Shown here in pieces: positions 6,537 through 6,964 of a DNA stretch of 6,964 bases. Each line of letters starts with the position of its first letter. Position 1 is the stretch's first letter. The translations under genes and the position numbers were made by a program. Below the pieces are notes generated by a model, which was given only the letters and a program-made list of their open reading frames with translations, was not told the DNA's origin and made no database searches. Origin of the DNA: an uncultured archaeon (GTDB lineage Archaea > Thermoproteota > Nitrososphaeria > Nitrososphaerales > CALBXV01); contig CALBXV010000406.1 of the NCBI GenBank assembly GCA_937890045.1, positions 1-6,964 on the forward strand. Reading direction: 5' to 3'.

Positions 6537-6956
6537 TCACGGCAATCCGACTTCTAATGTTTTATTCAGATTATTTTCCACAATAATTAACTTATAGATT
6601 GATCTTTCTTCACTTTTTTCAAATTCCGGTAATGTATAATTTTTTGTTATTTTAAATTCTTTATCTTGAATTTTTAGTAATTGACCAGGTTTTATAGCTG
6701 TTAATTCCCATGTTACACCACTTCCTAAATTATATAATGTTACTGCCCATTTTTCTCCCTTCTTTAAACCAATAAATCCTAAGTCACCATATTTTACGTC
6801 AGCCTCACCAATTTTCTTATAGTCACAAAATAATTGTCTACATTTCGCACATATGTGTATATCTATAGTGGTAATTAATTTTCCACAATCATTTAAATTT
6901 AACATTCCATAGAATATAACGTCTGAATCCATTCCTTGATGACTACATTTTTTCAT
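6537..6956 (-). CDS. Hypothetical protein with N-terminal Cys/His metal-site candidates
   Basis: I do not recognise this 139-residue protein. The N-terminal third has Cys4 and His6 (KKCSHQG), Cys24, then HICAKCRQLFC with His34, Cys36, Cys39 and Cys44. A CxH plus CxxC arrangement could bind zinc as a ribbon-like fold. The remainder (about 50-139) is charged, without membrane segments or signal peptide, and has alternating hydrophobic residues such as WAVTLYNLGSGVTWELTAI, which suggests beta strands. The protein is probably cytoplasmic. Composition resembles the neighbouring genes. The ATG at 6954-6956 is only 8 bases from the window edge and the frame is open to that edge, so the true start could be further upstream. 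It is on the trp operon strand but a 105-base gap with its own promoter candidate separates them, so a role in tryptophan synthesis is not implied. Confidence 0.75.
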   Translation of the reverse strand: MKKCSHQGMDSDVIFYGMLNLNDCGKLITTIDIHICAKCRQLFCDYKKIGEADVKYGDLGFIGLKKGEKWAVTLYNLGSGVTWELTAIKPGQLLKIQDKEFKITKNYTLPEFEKSEERSIYKLIIVENNLNKTLEVGLP

Positions 6957-6964
6957 AATATTAT

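Overview
The window is very AT-rich (roughly 25% G+C in most genes by eye) and looks like chromosomal DNA of an archaeon, most likely a marine member of the Nitrososphaerota (Thaumarchaeota, Nitrosopumilus-like). The reasons are an archaeal-type tRNA-Gly without an encoded CCA end, TATA-box-like sequences about 25 bases upstream of starts, a probable leaderless mRNA for nadA, and archaeal-style trp proteins with trpG and trpD as separate genes. The lineage is an inference from style and has not been tested by a search.

Layout from right to left, the direction in which all protein genes are read (minus strand). A small hypothetical protein with Cys/His metal-site candidates (6537-6956) is followed by a 105-base gap that holds a likely promoter. 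Then comes a compact tryptophan operon, trpE-trpG-trpD-trpC-trpF (6431 down to 1988). Its genes are 3 bases apart or overlap by 4 to 8 bases, which indicates one transcript with coupled translation. A plus-strand tRNA-Gly(GCC) gene (1891-1963) converges on the 3' end of trpF. It diverges from nadA (784-1743, quinolinate synthase) across a 147-base intergenic region that holds two promoters and a spaced inverted repeat. At the left edge, a gene cut off by the window (1-707) encodes the N-terminal 235 residues of an NAD-dependent formate dehydrogenase.

Together, TrpE and TrpG make anthranilate from chorismate and glutamine. TrpD, TrpF and TrpC then convert it to indole-3-glycerol phosphate. The tryptophan synthase genes trpB and trpA, needed for the last step, are not in the window. 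NadA makes quinolinate for NAD synthesis, and the formate dehydrogenase uses NAD, but the two appear to have separate promoters.

The points most worth checking are the TrpF active site, where the catalytic Cys is replaced by Asp as in HisA, and the bacterial-type formate dehydrogenase, which is richer in G+C than its neighbours. I see no mobile element, CRISPR array, toxin system or clearly new multi-gene system here; this is mostly core biosynthesis.
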